A stretch of DNA of 5,004 nt, from assembly GCA_005239655.1 (NCBI GenBank), contig SBBP01000093.1, positions 1-5,004 of the forward strand, read 5' to 3'. The stretch's first letter is position 1; each line of letters starts with the position of its first letter. This document shows positions 4,901-5,004 of this stretch, piece by piece. The notes under the pieces are model-generated. The model saw nothing but the letters and a program-made list of their open reading frames with translations. It made no database searches and had not been told where the DNA came from. Source of the stretch: Candidatus Microgenomatus auricola. Its GTDB lineage: Bacteria > Patescibacteriota > Patescibacteriia > UBA9570 > XYC2-FULL-38-9. The translations under genes and the position numbers were made by a program.

Positions 4901-5004
4901 CGGATTCGTATTCCTGGGAGTGGGCGATTGATGATTCCGACGTCGGAGACTTTGGTACTGGACCAGGGAGTTCCAGTTCGCAAAATGTGTACGTCGGCGG
5001 CAAC
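1894..5004 (+). CDS. Giant surface protein: signal peptide, T4SS-pilin-like membrane module, Ig-like/TIG ectodomain (3' end outside window)
   Basis: I followed this frame codon by codon and it stays open to the last base: 1037 residues and no stop. Order: signal peptide 1-34; two-helix pilin-like module about 50-125; Gly/Ser/Asn linker with CxxC at C138/C141; Big_5 (SbsA-type Ig-like) domains at about 150-290 and 300-424; three IPT/TIG-like domains at about 454-799; a third Big_5 at about 803-953; the start of a further domain from 958. The cleaved N-terminus and two helices place everything after residue 125 outside the membrane. The ectodomain is very acidic (about 155 D+E, 14 R and 2 K in 130-1037) and has 24 cysteines. 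No catalytic motif is visible. An adhesin, a pilus-decorating protein or a cell-envelope protein are all possible; I cannot choose from sequence alone. It overlaps yqeY by 4 nt. The gene identity beyond its domains is not recognised. Confidence 0.9.
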   Translation, partial: MSRFATQFMENVRTAAWKLVVFVSCFLFATPAGAQVRTSFEGLSLSSKSPEEIVLNLLSWFLGILALLAVVLVLYGGFLWMFSQGNEEKIEKAKLILKNALIGLAIILSAWGIVLYLIAVLTGATGGGTNTNDSSGGCTGCGVPGGGSSFYVLSTNPEAGETGVYLCTDVTVRFSDNVDQGSVTDETWYLQVYNGAAAGAACTANNSCASGLCTAGACDGEHVSGEAGFGPGDSTSYINFVPDVDLEQNTIYEAVISGGTSGVLSEDTSDDGIDDRLAMSSSYTFTFTTGTETDTIPPTVQENSSSPFPADGETDVCTNTVINFDFSEAMRITTFDDETSYVVDSAGTSDAPVAPDWSDTVGLDGWTFGGDFDYAQVRPASALDSFALYSPRLYGGDASSDFDGALTDSCGNPLDGDADGASEGSTVDNYYGYDADAGETEDPITWETGENAECTPVVESVTPGYDYYGEYAGLRDGEECTQNSDCASGVCTSGSCEGFGATTLTLSGLYLAPHPEVSMEGSVIWASEDFNTCFNQEHLGNVTTDTSKGDQCLDDDLQSTTEVVMRTPVGAADTAVSVTVAGETSEASTDEVDILSPYIATIDPDEGAVGQYITVSGENYGDDQGGGTVTMRSADGTRTSTLALPDACGDVWADGQIVVIAPDTYTNTEDGSTGSWIAGDIAYVQVRNDDGRYSDLQQFTFTDTLGPNLCAIVDDCDNSGSADFYLTGDHFGEEQGSDVVAFALSDGSGYNATIASGGWSDTQIDGTTSSSMSQDAYSVSVYDADTGLSSNSLDYDIPCSSGPEVVSMSSCDQSNDVYPVPNPRPDSTDACINASIGVLFTQEMDQSTFTDSTVYLQQYNSGDTFDSSFTPLSVGGHFQTTDWSYTYGSDTYYGFQYNIDQTAVDEDQNGVADGDTTAYLQPNTWYQLTITTGVSNADGVGLASTYTMQFKTDDTEELCTVSTIDLAPNSSTQNEYWDTDLSDIARESYTGTPYDAECRLLDADSYSWEWAIDDSDVGDFGTGPGSSSSQNVYVGGN
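2041..2268 (+). other. VirB2/TrbC-like (T4SS pilin) two-helix module, residues 50-125
   Basis: Helix 1 (about 57-82) contains SWFLGILALLAVVLVLYGGF and ends in WMFSQGNEEK. A short charged loop with E87, E88, K89, E91, K92, K94 and K98 follows, then helix 2 (about 100-122), ALIGLAIILSAWGIVLYLI. The pattern of hydrophobic helix, GG(F/I)xWM, GNEEK, (E/K)KAK(x)IL, (A/G)LIGLAII, hydrophobic helix is what I recall of the T4SS-pilin family (Pfam T4SS_pilin, related to TrbC/VirB2) common in Patescibacteria. Stand-alone members are about 100 residues and end soon after helix 2; here the chain continues into the ectodomain. Topology from the signal peptide: both ends outside, charged loop inside. Confidence 0.75.
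2341..3165 (+). other. Tandem SbsA-type Ig-like (Big_5) domains 1 and 2 of the surface protein
   Basis: Domain 1 (about 150-290) opens with STNPEAGETGV, has VTVRFSDNVDQGSV as the typical Big_5 'F-S-x-x-(M/V)-D' strand, and closes with YTFTFTTG. It carries an inserted Cys-rich cassette at 202-220. After the linker DTIPPTV (294-300), domain 2 (about 300-424) repeats the plan with FPADGETDV, INFDFSEAM and a late CGNPLDG. Each has a cysteine where ordinary Big_5 domains have an uncharged residue: C167 and C317. Ca2+-loop-like DxSxDGxxD (267-275) and DxDxDGxxE (415-423) occur near the end of each domain. Confidence 0.7.
2497..2553 (+). repeat. Cys-rich cassette copy 1 (residues 202-220)
   Basis: A four-cysteine cassette, C202-x5-C208-x4-C213-x4-C218, with CASGLCT in the middle and CDG at the end, inserted inside Big_5 domain 1. 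It shares the exact spacing and most non-Cys positions with the copy at 3331-3387: C-T-x-N-x-x-C-A-S-G-x-C-T-x-G-x-C-(D/E)-G. The two differ at many DNA positions, so this is not a recent duplication. It resembles the short 'CxxxxDCxSGxC' modules found in secreted proteins of other bacteria such as myxobacteria. Confidence 0.75.
3253..4290 (+). other. Three IPT/TIG-like domains of the surface protein
   Basis: TIG-like 1 (about 454-595) starts CTPVVESVTPG, is interrupted by the second Cys-rich cassette, and resumes at TTLTLSGLYL. TIG-like 2 (about 597-702) is the clearest, with PYIATIDPDEGAVGQYITVSG then ENYGDDQG, a mid-domain W-x-D-G-Q-I strand at about 652-657, and a closing QQFTFTD. TIG-like 3 (about 708-799) has a similar core, ADFYLTGDHFGEEQG, then GGWSDTQI, SVSVYDADTG and a closing YDIPC. 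IPT/TIG folds are Ig-like sandwiches common in surface proteins and receptors. Domain 1 is the least certain. Confidence 0.65.
3331..3387 (+). repeat. Cys-rich cassette copy 2 (residues 480-498)
   Basis: C480-x5-C486-x4-C491-x4-C496, containing SDCASGVCT and ending CEG, preceded by DGEE. It is inserted after the first strand of TIG-like domain 1, which is a different host fold from copy 1. Four cysteines in under 20 residues should form a compact two-disulfide knot outside the cell. Confidence 0.75.
4300..4752 (+). other. Third SbsA-type Ig-like (Big_5) domain of the surface protein
   Basis: Residues about 803-953. The opening VVSMSSCDQSNDVYPVPNP leads to DACINASIGVLFTQEMDQ, the same Cys-then-hydrophobic-strand-then-(E/x)MD pattern as domains 1 and 2 (C831 aligns with C167 and C317). 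Late strands read LQPNTWYQLTITTG, NADGVGLASTY and MQFKT, which match the family's usual ending closely. A Ca2+-loop-like DxDxNGxxD sits at 905-913. Confidence 0.7.
4765..5004 (+). other. Start of a further Ig-like domain, cut by the window end
   Basis: Residues 958-1037 begin LCTVSTIDLAPN and include C998 and YSWEWAIDDSDVG (1006-1018). The β-rich look with a central Trp pair, and the possible C959-C998 disulfide, suggest another Ig-type (perhaps Big_2-like) domain, but too little is visible for a family call. Confidence 0.35.

Overview
The window looks like a piece of a bacterial chromosome, read entirely on the + strand. It most resembles the Candidate Phyla Radiation (Patescibacteria). That assignment rests mainly on the last gene: a signal peptide and a VirB2/TrbC-like two-helix pilin module lead into a very long Ig-like ectodomain, a style I associate with those genomes. 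The lineage call is inference; the housekeeping genes alone would fit many bacteria.

Layout. (1) 1-735 is the 3' part of hisS, encoding the end of the histidyl-tRNA synthetase catalytic domain and the anticodon-binding domain. (2) 744-1085 is a complete HIT-family (HinT-type) nucleotide hydrolase gene, 8 nt downstream and probably co-transcribed with hisS. (3) 1086-1174 is the only real intergenic gap. It holds a near-consensus extended -10 promoter (TTGACA, 18 nt, TATAGT with TGG before the -10) and the only strong Shine-Dalgarno in the window. (4) 1175-1432 is rpsU (ribosomal protein bS21, GTG start, long basic C-terminal tail). (5) 1436-1897 is a GatB/YqeY-domain protein gene. (6) 1894-5004 is a giant surface-protein gene that overlaps yqeY by ATGA and is still open at the window end (at least 1037 codons).

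The first five genes belong to translation or nucleotide housekeeping, and rpsU-yqeY is a pairing also known from Firmicutes. The sixth is different. Its order is signal peptide, two-helix pilin-like membrane module, Gly-rich CxxC linker, two SbsA-type Ig-like (Big_5) domains, three IPT/TIG-like domains, a third Big_5 domain and the start of another domain. Two of these domains carry an inserted four-cysteine cassette with identical spacing. The ectodomain is extremely acidic (about 155 Asp+Glu against 16 Lys+Arg in residues 130-1037, only two of them Lys), has 24 cysteines and at least three Ca2+-loop-like motifs. This suggests an extracellular, disulfide- and calcium-stabilised adhesin or appendage protein anchored by, or assembled through, a type IV secretion pilin fold.

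I saw no tRNA, rRNA, CRISPR array, insertion sequence or convincing intrinsic terminator. No gene-free stretch exceeds 300 bases.
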